64,000 nucleotides of DNA from Ramlibacter alkalitolerans (GTDB taxonomy: Bacteria; Pseudomonadota; Gammaproteobacteria; Burkholderiales; Burkholderiaceae_C), in the NCBI RefSeq assembly GCF_016722765.1, contig NZ_JAEQND010000012.1:62001-126000 (forward strand), in the 5' to 3' direction. Positions 31,699 to 40,293 of the stretch are shown piece by piece (the first letter of the stretch is position 1; each line of letters starts with the position of its first letter). The notes under the pieces are model-generated. The model was not told the DNA's origin. It ran no database searches and was given only the letters and a program-made list of their open reading frames with translations. The translations under genes and the position numbers were made by a program.

Positions 31699-34305
31699 TC
31701 AGCCGGCGGGCCTGCCGCACCAGGCCTTGCCCGCCTCCACCGCGGCCCACACGAGCGCCGCCAACGCGAGGCACCAACCCAGCTCCATCGCCGTCAGCGG
31801 CTGAGTCCGGAACACCGGATTCAGCCAGGGCACGTAGACCGTGGCCAGCTGCAGCACCACGCTCAGCAGCACGGCCAGCAGCAGGGGCACATTGCTGAAG
31901 AGGCCGAGGCGCCACAGCGGCGTCGCCTCGGACCTCAGGCCGAGCACCAGCGCCAACTGCCCGAACGTCAGCACCGTGAACACCATCGTCTGCCAGTGCG
32001 CGTCGCCCACGTGCAGGGCCCAGGCCTGGACGCCCAGGCACAGGCCCGCCAGCAGCAGGCCGGCCACCAGCACCTGTTGCCACAGGCCGCGCGCCAACAG
32101 GCTCTCGGCCGGTGGCCGCGGCGGGCGCTGCATCACGTTGCGTTCGGCCGGCTCGGCCGCCAGCGCCAGCCCGGGCAGGCCATCCGTGACGAGGTTGATC
32201 CACAGGATGTGGATGGGCAGCAGCGGCAGCGGCAGGCCCAGCAGCGGCGCCAGGAAGATGACGCCGATCTCGCCGGCGTTGCCGGTCAGCGCGTAGCGCA
32301 CGAACTTGCGGATGTTGTCGTAGATGCGCCGGCCTTCGCGCACCGAGGCCGCGATGGTGGCGAAGTTGTCGTCCAGCAGCACCAGGCTGGAGGCACCGCG
32401 CGCCACGTCCGTGCCGCCTCGCCCCATCGCGACGCCGATGTCGGCGCGCTGCAGCGCCGGCGCGTCGTTCACGCCGTCGCCGGTCATCGCGACCAGTTCG
32501 CCGTGCGCCTGCAGCGCCTGCACGATGCGGATCTTCTGCAGCGGATCGACCCGCGCGTAGACCCGCACCTCGCGCACGCAGGCCGCCAGCGCCGCCGCGT
32601 CCATCCCTGCCAGCTGGGCCCCCGTGAGCACGGGCGAGCGCGGGTCGCGCACGATCCCCAGGCGCCAGGCGATGGCCCGCGCCGTGGCGGGATGGTCGCC
32701 CGTGATCATCGCCACCGCGATGCCGGCGGCCAGGCACTCGCGCACGGCGGCCGCCGCTTCCTCGCGCGGCGGATCGATCAGGCCGACGAGCCCCAGGAAC
32801 TGCAGTCCCTTCACGTCGCCCGCCTCGGGCGGCGCGGGCAGCGCGCGCCGCGCGAAGGCCAGCACGCGCAGGCCCTCGCCGGCCATGGCCTCCGCCTGCT
32901 GCAGCCAGTGCGCGTGGTCGAGCGCGGTGGCGCCCGCGGGGTGCCACAGTCCCTCGCACAGCGGCAGCAGGAGCTCGGGCGCACCCTTGGTGTAGCCGAC
33001 GACGCCGGCAGCGTCGCCGTGCCAGGTGCTCATGCGCTTCACCGTGGCATCGAAGGGCTCTTCGGCGATGCGGGGGGACTGCCGCTCCAGCGCGGCGCGC
33101 TGCAGGCCGGCGCTGGCGGCGAGTGCGGCCAGCGCGGTCTCGGTCGGATCGCCCTGCAGCGCACCGTCGCGCGCGACCTGCGCGTCGTTGCACAGCGCCG
33201 CGGCCCGCAGCAGCTCGCAAGCGGCGGGGGCAGCGGACTGCGCGGCGTCCCAGCGCAGGCCCTGGCCGTCGCGCAGTGTTTCGGCGCGCATGCGGTTCTG
33301 CGTCAGCGTGCCGGTCTTGTCCGAGCAGATCCAGGTCACCGAGCCCAGCGTCTCCACGGAAGCCAGCCGGCGCACCAGCGCGTTGATCGCCACCATGCGC
33401 CGCGCGCCCAGCGCGAGCAGCACGGTGACCACGGCCGGCATCGCCTCCGGGATGGCGGCGACGGCCAGGCTGACGGCGGTGAGCAGCATCAGCAGCGCAG
33501 GCTCGCCGCGCAGCAAGCCCGCGGCGAACACGAGTACGCAGATGCCCAGCACGGCCAGCGCCAGCCGCTTGCCGAAGGCCGAGAGGCGACGCTGCAGCGG
33601 CGTGGGCTCCCAGCCGCCTTGCGCCAGCAGGTGCGCCATCTGCCCCAGTTCGGTGGTGCGCCCCGTCGCGACCACCAGGCCGCGGCCGCGACCCTGGGTG
33701 GCGGTCGTGCCCTTGTAGGCCATGTTGGTGCGGTCGCCCAGCGCGTGCGTCTCTCCGGCCGGCACGCCGGTCTGCTTCGCCACGGTGACGGATTCGCCGG
33801 TCAGCGCGGACTCGTCGATGCGCAGCTGCACGCTTTCGAACAGCCGCAGGTCGGCCGGCACCTGGTTGCCCGCCTCCAGCAACACCACGTCGCCCGGCAC
33901 CAGCGCATGGGCGGGGATGCGGTCGGTGCGGCCGGCGCGCAGCACCACGGCGTGGGCCGCCGCGAGCTGCTTGAGCGCCGCCAGGGCGCGGTCGGCGCGC
34001 CAGGCCTGCACGATGCCGATCGCCGCGTTGAGCACGACGATCACCACGATCACGAGCGTGTCGACCCAGTCGCCGAGCACGCCCGAGATCAGGGCGGCGC
34101 CCACCAGCACCAGGATCATGAGGTCGCGGAACTGCTCGGCCAGCAGCGATGCGAGGCTGCGGGGCGGGGCAGAGGGCAGTTCGTTGGGGCCGTGCCGTCC
34201 GGCACGCGTGCGGACTTCGGCGAGATCGAGGCCCAGCGTGGGATCGACGGTGTGTTCGCGGGCGACGTCGGCGGCTTCCCGCAGGTGCCAGGTGCCGGGG
34301 GTCAC
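31699..34305 (-). CDS. P-type calcium-transporting ATPase (SERCA-like)
   Basis: An 868-residue inner-membrane cation pump. It shows the N-terminal cation-ATPase domain (about 1-75), the actuator L-T-G-E-S-V, phosphorylation motif S-D-K-T-G-T-L-T, G-D-G-V-N-D-A-P-A-L hinge, and about ten membrane helices. Helix 4 has A-I-P-E-A-M-P and helix 6 W-I-N-L-V-T-D-G-L-P-G, which match the calcium-binding positions of SERCA-type pumps rather than Cu or K pumps. The GTG at 34305 is chosen as start; an ATG at 34377 would add 24 residues without a visible ribosome site. Calcium export or detoxification is the likely role. Confidence 0.88.
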   Translation of the reverse strand: MTPGTWHLREAADVAREHTVDPTLGLDLAEVRTRAGRHGPNELPSAPPRSLASLLAEQFRDLMILVLVGAALISGVLGDWVDTLVIVVIVVLNAAIGIVQAWRADRALAALKQLAAAHAVVLRAGRTDRIPAHALVPGDVVLLEAGNQVPADLRLFESVQLRIDESALTGESVTVAKQTGVPAGETHALGDRTNMAYKGTTATQGRGRGLVVATGRTTELGQMAHLLAQGGWEPTPLQRRLSAFGKRLALAVLGICVLVFAAGLLRGEPALLMLLTAVSLAVAAIPEAMPAVVTVLLALGARRMVAINALVRRLASVETLGSVTWICSDKTGTLTQNRMRAETLRDGQGLRWDAAQSAAPAACELLRAAALCNDAQVARDGALQGDPTETALAALAASAGLQRAALERQSPRIAEEPFDATVKRMSTWHGDAAGVVGYTKGAPELLLPLCEGLWHPAGATALDHAHWLQQAEAMAGEGLRVLAFARRALPAPPEAGDVKGLQFLGLVGLIDPPREEAAAAVRECLAAGIAVAMITGDHPATARAIAWRLGIVRDPRSPVLTGAQLAGMDAAALAACVREVRVYARVDPLQKIRIVQALQAHGELVAMTGDGVNDAPALQRADIGVAMGRGGTDVARGASSLVLLDDNFATIAASVREGRRIYDNIRKFVRYALTGNAGEIGVIFLAPLLGLPLPLLPIHILWINLVTDGLPGLALAAEPAERNVMQRPPRPPAESLLARGLWQQVLVAGLLLAGLCLGVQAWALHVGDAHWQTMVFTVLTFGQLALVLGLRSEATPLWRLGLFSNVPLLLAVLLSVVLQLATVYVPWLNPVFRTQPLTAMELGWCLALAALVWAAVEAGKAWCGRPAG

Positions 34306-34403
34306 AGCCCCAGTATGGTCCGCCCCCCCGTGCGGGGCTTGACCGCCGTCAAGCCCGCGGCGGAGCCGGAGGGACATGGGAAGGCCGATCCTGTCGGCGG
34401 CGC

Positions 34404-34940
34404 TCAGGGCGGCAGCTTGCGGATCTCGACTTCCACGCAGCCGCGGTTGCTGTCGTAGTAGCCGGGCCAGTCGTTGGCGAAGAACAGCAGCTCGTCGCCG
34501 CTGGCCGCCGTGAAGGTGGTCTCGGGACCGGCGGCGAAGTAGGTCCGCTCGTCGCGGCCCTGCGCGGCGACCAGCGTGTACATGGGGAACTCGCTGGCGC
34601 GGGCCCAGCGCTGCACGTACTTGCCGCTGACCGAGAGGATGCGCGGGCCGCGGATCCAGTCCTCCACCACGTTGGTGACCGCGAGGCGGTAGCGCGAGCC
34701 GCGCTCCACGATCACCCCGGTGGGATTCCATTCGCAGCGGGCGTCGACCCGCACCGTGACCGGGGTGCCCACCGGCAGCAGCGACAGCGGGCGCGGGGCC
34801 TGCGTGATGCACTGCGCGCCGTTCGGGCGCGGGTGGCAGCGGTCCGGGCCCACGGGCTCCTTCGGGCTGGCGCAGGCTGCGAGCACGAGGCACGCCAGCA
34901 CGGCGGCGCGCTGGAGCAGGGGAGGAGGAGAGTGTGTCAT
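34404..34940 (-). CDS. Lipoprotein with a lectin-like C-terminal domain
   Basis: A 178-residue protein with a lipoprotein leader (lipobox L-A-A-C near residue 20). The mature part contains a conserved early segment (C-E-W-N-P-T-G-V) and a C-terminal stretch with G-D-E-L-L-F-F-A-N-D-W-P-G-Y-Y-D-S-N-R-G-C-V-E-V-E-I. That ending resembles the final strands of PA-IL-like sugar-binding beta-sandwich domains (L-Y-x-x-x-N-D ... N-x-G). The start overlaps the upstream ggt stop by one base (TGATG), so it is the last gene of a five-gene operon. Ligand and role are inferred weakly. Confidence 0.7.
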   Translation of the reverse strand: MTHSPPPLLQRAAVLACLVLAACASPKEPVGPDRCHPRPNGAQCITQAPRPLSLLPVGTPVTVRVDARCEWNPTGVIVERGSRYRLAVTNVVEDWIRGPRILSVSGKYVQRWARASEFPMYTLVAAQGRDERTYFAAGPETTFTAASGDELLFFANDWPGYYDSNRGCVEVEIRKLPP

Positions 34941-36610
34941 CAGAACCCCACCGGATAGCCATCCTTGCGATGGTCCGAAGCCGCCACGTAGCCGTGCTGC
35001 GTCTTCAGCGCGAGCTGGGCGCAGCCGAACTCGGTGTCCAGGCGCGGCGCCACCTTCACCGGGTGGCCGCGGGCGCGCAGGCCTTCGATGGCTTCGGCGG
35101 GGAAGTTCCATTCCACCGCCACGCCGCTGTTGTCGTCCAGCACGCGCCAGCGCGGCGCGTCGCTGGCCGCCTGCGGGTTCAAGCCCTGGTCGGCCACGCG
35201 CACGGCGATCTGCACGTGCCCTTGCGCCTGCATCGATCCGCCCATCAGGCCGAAGCTCATGAGCGGCTGGCCGTCCTGCATGAAGAAGCCGGGGATGATC
35301 GTGTGGAAGGGACGCTTGCGCGGCGCGACCTCGTTCGGATGGCCGGCCTGCAGCGTGAAGCCCCAGCCGCGGTTGTGCAGGGCGATGCCCGTGTGGGGCA
35401 CCACCACGCCGGAGCCGAAGCCCTTGAAGTTGGACTGGATGAAGGAGACCATCATCCCCTTCTGGTCCGCCGCGGTGAGGTACACCGTGCCGCCGCTCGC
35501 GGGTGCACCGGCGCGCGCGGGCGCGGCACGGTCCGGGTCGATCAGGCGCGCGCGCTGCGCGAGGTACTTCGCATCCAGCAGCTGCTGCGCGCTGACCTCG
35601 CGCATCGCCTGCGGATCCGCCACGTAGGCCGCGAGGTCGGCGAAGGCGAGCTTCATGGCCTCGATCTGCAGGTGGTGCCACAGCGCGCTGTCGGCGCCCG
35701 CCGCCGCGAGGTCGAGATTCGACAGCATGCCCAGCGCCATCAGCGCGCCTATGCCCTGGCCGCTCGGGCCGATCTCGTGCAGTTCGATGCCGCGGTAGCC
35801 GATGGCCATCGGCTCGACCCAGTCGGATGCGTGCTCCGCCAGGTCCTGTTCGTCGATGGCACCGCCGGTGTTGCGCGCATGGTCGGCGATCGCCCTGGCG
35901 AGGCTGCCGCGGTAGAAGTCCTCACCCTTGCTCGCGGCGATCTTCTGCAGCGTCTCGGCCTGGCCCGGGCAGATCCACGGTTCCCCGGTGCCCGGCGCCT
36001 CGCCACGCGGTGCGAAGGCCTCGCGAAAGCCGGGTTGCGGCAGCAGTTCCGCCACCTGCGCCTGCCACTGCCGGCGCACCGTCGGCGAGACGAGGTAGCC
36101 CTCGCGCGCGTAGCGCAGCGCCGGCTCGAACAGTTCGGCGAAGGGCACGGTGCCGAAGCGGTCCGACAGCATGCGCCAGGCCGAGACGGTGCCCGGCACC
36201 GTGACGGAGTCCCAGCCGCGGTAGGGCATCGCGTCGTACCTGGCGAAGTAGTCGCGCGTCCAGCGCCGCGGCGCCCGGCCGCTGGCGTTCAGCCCGTGCA
36301 GCCGCTGGCCGTCCCACAGGATGGCGAAGGCGTCGCCGCCGATGCCGTTCATGCAGGGCTCGACGACGGTCAGCGTGATCGCCGTGGCGAGCGCCGCATC
36401 GACCGCGTTGCCGCCGCGCGCCAGCATCAGCGCGCCGGCGGCGGAGGCGAGCGGCTGCGAGGTGCTGACGACGTTGCGCGCCAGCAGCGGCATGCGCTGC
36501 GAGGTGTAGGGAAAGTCCCAGAAGCCCGAAGCAGCACCGTCATTCCCGCGCAGGCGGGAATCCAGCGCTTGCCGGGTCCCCGCCTCCGCGGGGACGACGG
36601 GAGTGCTCAT
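34940..36610 (-). CDS. Gamma-glutamyltransferase family protein with a repeat-derived N-terminus
   Basis: A 556-residue Ntn-hydrolase of the gamma-glutamyltranspeptidase family, expected to self-cleave and act on glutathione or gamma-glutamyl compounds. Conserved blocks include S-Q-P-L-A-S-A-A-G, G-G-N-A-V-D-A-A-L-A-T, G-I-G-G-D-A-F and, at the cleavage region, A-S-G-G-T-V-Y-L-T-A-A-D, then S-F-I-Q-S-N and S-F-G-L-M-G-G. The usual T-T-H catalytic context is G-T-V-Y here, as in the YwrD-like subgroup. The start at 36610 overlaps the Bug gene stop by 4 bases. Residues about 4-25 come from a family B repeat; no signal peptide is visible, so it may be cytoplasmic. Confidence 0.9.
   Translation of the reverse strand: MSTPVVPAEAGTRQALDSRLRGNDGAASGFWDFPYTSQRMPLLARNVVSTSQPLASAAGALMLARGGNAVDAALATAITLTVVEPCMNGIGGDAFAILWDGQRLHGLNASGRAPRRWTRDYFARYDAMPYRGWDSVTVPGTVSAWRMLSDRFGTVPFAELFEPALRYAREGYLVSPTVRRQWQAQVAELLPQPGFREAFAPRGEAPGTGEPWICPGQAETLQKIAASKGEDFYRGSLARAIADHARNTGGAIDEQDLAEHASDWVEPMAIGYRGIELHEIGPSGQGIGALMALGMLSNLDLAAAGADSALWHHLQIEAMKLAFADLAAYVADPQAMREVSAQQLLDAKYLAQRARLIDPDRAAPARAGAPASGGTVYLTAADQKGMMVSFIQSNFKGFGSGVVVPHTGIALHNRGWGFTLQAGHPNEVAPRKRPFHTIIPGFFMQDGQPLMSFGLMGGSMQAQGHVQIAVRVADQGLNPQAASDAPRWRVLDDNSGVAVEWNFPAEAIEGLRARGHPVKVAPRLDTEFGCAQLALKTQHGYVAASDHRKDGYPVGF
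36539..36599. repeat. Palindromic repeat, family B, translated at the ggt N-terminus
   Basis: Arms GTCATTCCCGCGCAGGCGGG (36539) and GTCCCCGCCTCCGCGGGGAC (36576). On the minus strand it encodes V-P-A-E-A-G-T-R-Q-A-L-D-S-R-L-R-G-N-D-G immediately after the first residues of the protein and before the conserved D-F-P-Y-T-S-Q-R. Confidence 0.9.
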
Positions 36611-37590
36611 TGCAGCCGCACCTTGGCCTGCTGCACGACCTTGCCCCAAGTGCGGAATTCCTCGTCGATCACCTTGGCGAATTCCTCCCCCGCTGTATAG
36701 CGCAGCTCCACGCCCTGGTCCAGCAGGCGCTGCTTGAGGTCGGTCGATTCCACGGCCTGGCGCACCGCGCGGTTGAGCGTCGCGATGGCCTGCGGCGGCG
36801 TGCCCTTGGGGACCATCACGGCGAAGAAGTTGTCGGCCGAGAAGTTCACGCCGGCCTCCGCGATCGTGGGCACCTCGGGCAGCACGCCGAGCCGCTTGCT
36901 GGAGGCCACGGCCAGGATCCGCAGCTTGCCGGCCTTCACGTGCGGCATCGAGGCCGGGATGCTGTCGAACATCATGCTGGAACTGCCCGACATCAGGTCC
37001 GGCAGCGCCTGCGAGCTGCCCTTGTACGGGATGTGCGTCACCTCCACGCCGGTGGTGGCCTTGAACACCTCCGACTCCAGGTGCGACAGCGTGCCGGCGC
37101 CCTGGGAAGCGAAGTTGTGCTTGCCCGGCTGCGACTTCAGCAGCGCGATGAGTTCCTTGACGTTCTGCACCGGCAGGGAGGAGGGCACGACCAGCATGTG
37201 CGGCACGATCGCCACGCCGGCCACCGGCACGAAGTCCTTCTGCAGGTGCGCGGCCTGGGGCGGATAGGCGGCGGCGGCGATGGCCGCGTTCGTCACCGCG
37301 GCCATGTAGGTCGTGTAGCCGTCCGCCGGCGCCTTGGCCGCCGCGACCAGCCCGATGTTGCCGCCGGCGCCCGGCTTGTTCTCGATGACGACGGACTGCT
37401 TGAGCGCTTCGCTCATCTTCTGGCCGATGGCGCGCGCCAGGATGTCCGTGGCGCCCGCGGGCGGGAAGGACAGCATCATCGTGACCGGCTTGTCCGGGTA
37501 GTCGGCGCGCGCGCCGATGGCGGCGCTGGCCAGGAGCACGGCGAGGCCGGCGCGTTGCAGGAAGCGGAAGCGAAGGAACTGCTGGTTCAT
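36607..37590 (-). CDS. Bug/TctC-family periplasmic solute-binding protein
   Basis: A 327-residue protein with a Sec signal peptide (R-F-L-Q-R-A-G-L-A-V-L-L-A-S ... G-A-R-A-D, cut near 28). Family blocks follow: Y-P-D-K-P-V-T-M-M-L-S-F-P-P-A-G-A-T-D, E-N-K-P-G-A-G-G-N-I-G-L, D-G-Y-T, I-P-Y-K-G-S-S-Q-A-L-P-D-L and P-E-V-P-T-I-A-E-A-G. The start at 37590 is preferred to an ATG 18 bases upstream. Its stop overlaps the ggt start, so it probably supplies or senses a substrate related to the gamma-glutamyl enzyme. The ligand is unknown. Confidence 0.92.
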   Translation of the reverse strand: MNQQFLRFRFLQRAGLAVLLASAAIGARADYPDKPVTMMLSFPPAGATDILARAIGQKMSEALKQSVVIENKPGAGGNIGLVAAAKAPADGYTTYMAAVTNAAIAAAAYPPQAAHLQKDFVPVAGVAIVPHMLVVPSSLPVQNVKELIALLKSQPGKHNFASQGAGTLSHLESEVFKATTGVEVTHIPYKGSSQALPDLMSGSSSMMFDSIPASMPHVKAGKLRILAVASSKRLGVLPEVPTIAEAGVNFSADNFFAVMVPKGTPPQAIATLNRAVRQAVESTDLKQRLLDQGVELRYTAGEEFAKVIDEEFRTWGKVVQQAKVRLQ

Positions 37591-37644
37591 GGGTGTCTCA
37601 CAAGTCATGCGGTGGCGTGCGGCTGCCAGAGGGAGGCCGCGCGT

Positions 37645-38457
37645 TCAGGAGCGCGCCCCGCCCGGGGGCGCGACGGCCGCGCCCTCGATGCCGTGCTGCT
37701 GCAGGGCGCGGGCGACGAAGCCGGAAGCTTTCATGTCCTCGATGTAGGCGCTCAGCCAGGCCTGGGCCGCGGTGCGCCCCTTGGGCACGCCCATGGCCTG
37801 GTGGATCACCATGAAGCGCCCCGGCAGCAGGCGCACGCCACCTGCGCGCCTGGCGTCGGCTTCGAGCTGCTGCTTCACGCCGGCGGCGACTTCCAGGTTC
37901 TGCTTCAGGAATTCGTCGACGACCACCGGCGAGGTCGGCACGCGCACCAGCGTGGCGTTCTTCAGCTCGCGCGTGAGGAACAGATCGTAGGCGCTGCCGC
38001 GGCCCACCGCCACGCGCGTGCCGGCGCGGTCGACCTCCTCGTTGCGCTGCAGCGGCGAGGCGTTGCGCACCAGGTAGGCGCCTTCGATGACGACGTACGG
38101 TGCGGTGTATTCCATGTCGGCCGCGCGCACCGGGTCGATCGCGACGAAGGCGAGGTCGACCTGCCGGCCCTTGACCGCCTCCACCACGTTGCCGGCGGAG
38201 GTGAAGGTGACCAGCTCGATGGGCACGGCGAGGCGCCGGGCGGCCTCGCGCGCGAGGTCGACGGACACGCCGCGCGGCGCACCGTCGGCCCCGCGGCCCG
38301 CCAGGATCGGGTTGCCGTAGTTGATGGCGGCGCGCAGCTTGCCGCTGCCGGCGAGTTCGGCCCGCGCCGCGGCAGCGGACGGCCCGGCCGCCGGCATGCC
38401 TGCACAGCCGGCCAGCGTGGCGCCGGCCGCCGCGCAGAAGAGGCGGCGGCTGGCCAT
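37645..38457 (-). CDS. Amino-acid-type ABC solute-binding lipoprotein
   Basis: A 270-residue protein with a short lipoprotein leader (lipobox L-A-G-C at residues 15-18). The fold is the type II periplasmic binding protein of the GlnH/ArtI group: K-L-R-A-A-I-N-Y-G-N-P-I-L-A, G-V-S-V-D-L-A-R-E-A-A-R-R-L, V-D-L-A-F-V-A-I-D-P-V-R-A, and V-A-V-G-R-G-S-A-Y-D. No permease or ATPase gene is near, so it may serve a transporter elsewhere or act as a sensor. The start overlaps the stop of the upstream hydrolase by one base (TGATG). Confidence 0.88.
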   Translation of the reverse strand: MASRRLFCAAAGATLAGCAGMPAAGPSAAAARAELAGSGKLRAAINYGNPILAGRGADGAPRGVSVDLAREAARRLAVPIELVTFTSAGNVVEAVKGRQVDLAFVAIDPVRAADMEYTAPYVVIEGAYLVRNASPLQRNEEVDRAGTRVAVGRGSAYDLFLTRELKNATLVRVPTSPVVVDEFLKQNLEVAAGVKQQLEADARRAGGVRLLPGRFMVIHQAMGVPKGRTAAQAWLSAYIEDMKASGFVARALQQHGIEGAAVAPPGGARS

Positions 38458-39347
38458 CAGAAGTCGTACTTCTGGCCCGGCTCCGGCACCAGGATGCGCG
38501 GCACCGCCGCATTGCCCATGGCCGAAAGCAGTTCGGCCGGGGTGCCGCGCAGTTGCGGCGTGGTGCCGTAGTGGATCGGGATCGCGTAGCGCGGGCGGAT
38601 CATGTCGCGCACGGCCATCGCGGCGTCCTGCGGGCTCATGACGAAGTGGTTGCCGATGGGCATGAGCACCACGTCGGGACGGTACATCTCGCCGATCAGG
38701 CGCATGTCGCCGAACACGCCGGTATCGCCCATGTGCCAGACCTTGAAGCCGTTCTCCATCTCGATGATGTAGCCCTGCGGCTCGCCGGCGGGCAGCACGA
38801 TGTCCTTGCCGTTGCTGTCCTTCCATCCGAGTTCGGAGGAGTGCTCGGCGTGCACGGCCGTGATCTTGGGGCCGGTCGGCCCCCAGGGCAGGATGGTGCC
38901 GCCCTTGCCGAAGCGCGGCGCCAGGTTGGCCGGCAGGATGCCGTAGGTGGCGACGGTCTGGCCCAGCCCGGCCGGGCCGTACATGGGCGCGTTGTTCATG
39001 CGCGCGAGTTCGGGTGCGTCGGCGAAGTGGTCGAAGTGCGCGTGCGTGACGAGGATCAGGTCCACCTTGCCCAGTGCGGCCAGGTCCTTCCAGTGGGCCG
39101 GCGCCTTCGGATTGGTCTTGAGCCACGGGTCGATCAGGATCACCTTGCCGCCCGGCGTGGTGATGCGCGTCGCGGCCTGTCCGAGCCACAGGATCTCGGT
39201 CTTGCCGGCCACGCGCGGCGCCTCGCCGGGCCGGGCCTGCAGCGCAGGCGCCGCCTGCATGGAGGACAGGGGGCCGCCCATCGGGGTCGTGCAGCCGGCG
39301 AGCGCCAGCAGGGCAGCAGTGAAGAGCAGGGACCGGAATCTCGTCAT
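38457..39347 (-). CDS. Lipoprotein metallo-beta-lactamase-fold hydrolase (UlaG-like)
   Basis: A 296-residue protein with a lipoprotein leader (lipobox L-A-G-C at residues 16-19). The metal site H-A-H-F-D-H-F is at about residues 101-107, followed by H-M-G-D-T-G-V-F and P-I-H-Y-G-T, as in UPF0173/UlaG-type hydrolases. The leader makes it periplasmic and membrane-anchored, unusual because most relatives are cytoplasmic. First gene of a tight minus-strand operon with two binding proteins, gamma-glutamyltransferase and a lectin-like lipoprotein. Substrate unknown. Confidence 0.88.
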   Translation of the reverse strand: MTRFRSLLFTAALLALAGCTTPMGGPLSSMQAAPALQARPGEAPRVAGKTEILWLGQAATRITTPGGKVILIDPWLKTNPKAPAHWKDLAALGKVDLILVTHAHFDHFADAPELARMNNAPMYGPAGLGQTVATYGILPANLAPRFGKGGTILPWGPTGPKITAVHAEHSSELGWKDSNGKDIVLPAGEPQGYIIEMENGFKVWHMGDTGVFGDMRLIGEMYRPDVVLMPIGNHFVMSPQDAAMAVRDMIRPRYAIPIHYGTTPQLRGTPAELLSAMGNAAVPRILVPEPGQKYDF

Positions 39348-39453
39348 CGCGAACTCCTTGTTGTATGCATGCCAACCTGGATGGATTGGCTGGGGCGATT
39401 GGAACGGCGCCGGTGCGGGGCGTCAATCGGGCGCGCCACTACACTGCACGCCG

Positions 39454-40191
39454 ATGCACGCAGCCCCCGCCCGCCACCGCTTCGACCGCATCGACGCCCT
39501 GCGCGGCGCCGCGATCGTGTGGATGACGGCCTTCCATTTCTGCTTCGACCTGAACCACTTCGGCTGGATCCACCAGAACTTCCTCTACGACCCGTTCTGG
39601 ACCCGGCAGCGCACCAGCATCGTGAGCCTGTTCCTGTTCTGCGCCGGGCTCGGGCAGGCGGTGGCGTACGTGCAGGGGCAGGGCTGGCCGCGCTTCTGGC
39701 GCCGCTGGGCGCAGATCGCCGGCTGCGCGCTGCTGGTGAGCGCGGGCTCGTGGTTCATGTTCCCCGACAGCTTCATCTACTTCGGCGTGCTGCACGGCAT
39801 CGCGGTGATGCTGGTCATCGTGCGCCTGACCGCCGGCTGGGGCGCGTGGCTGTGGCCGGCCGGGCTGGCCGCGATCCTGCTGCCGCTGGCCGCCTTGCCG
39901 GTGCACGTGGCCTACGGCAACCTGCACCTGCTCAACGAGCGCTGGCTGAACTGGATCGGCTTCGTGTCGCTGAAACCGGTGACGCAGGACTATGTGCCGC
40001 TGCTGCCCTGGCTGGGCGTGATGTGGTGGGGCATGGCCGCGGGGCAGTGGCTGCTGCGGCAGCGCGCAGGCTTCGTGCGCGGGGGGATTCCGCGTGCGTT
40101 CGCGCCGCTGGCGTGGATGGGGCGGTGGAGCCTGAGCTGGTACATGCTGCACCAGCCCTTGCTCATCGGCGTGATGCTATGGGTGCGATAG
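39454..40191 (+). CDS. DUF1624 heparan-alpha-glucosaminide N-acetyltransferase-like membrane protein
   Basis: A 245-residue protein with about seven membrane helices. It opens R-H-R-F-D-R-I-D-A-L-R-G-A-A-I-V-W-M-T-A-F-H-F-C-F-D-L, the R-x-x-x-x-D-x-x-R-G and F-H motifs of the acyltransferase-3/DUF1624 superfamily, and ends S-L-S-W-Y-M-L-H-Q-P-L-L. Members acetylate glycans or other substrates across the membrane. The start at 39454 is chosen as the first ATG before the conserved block; the open frame upstream is antisense to the hydrolase. Confidence 0.85.
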   Translation: MHAAPARHRFDRIDALRGAAIVWMTAFHFCFDLNHFGWIHQNFLYDPFWTRQRTSIVSLFLFCAGLGQAVAYVQGQGWPRFWRRWAQIAGCALLVSAGSWFMFPDSFIYFGVLHGIAVMLVIVRLTAGWGAWLWPAGLAAILLPLAALPVHVAYGNLHLLNERWLNWIGFVSLKPVTQDYVPLLPWLGVMWWGMAAGQWLLRQRAGFVRGGIPRAFAPLAWMGRWSLSWYMLHQPLLIGVMLWVR

Positions 40192-40293
40192 CGACCGCCG
40201 AACGCGTCGTCGGCATGCGCCTACAGGGCAGGGTGGCGAGGGCCTTTACCGTCGGGCCTCGGCGATGTTGCCGAGTGTCCGGACCCTCCCTCC

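Noticed and set aside
38553..39453. Plus-strand open frame upstream of the DUF1624 gene
   Set aside because: It is antisense to the hydrolase gene, and the DUF1624 protein starts well at 39454.
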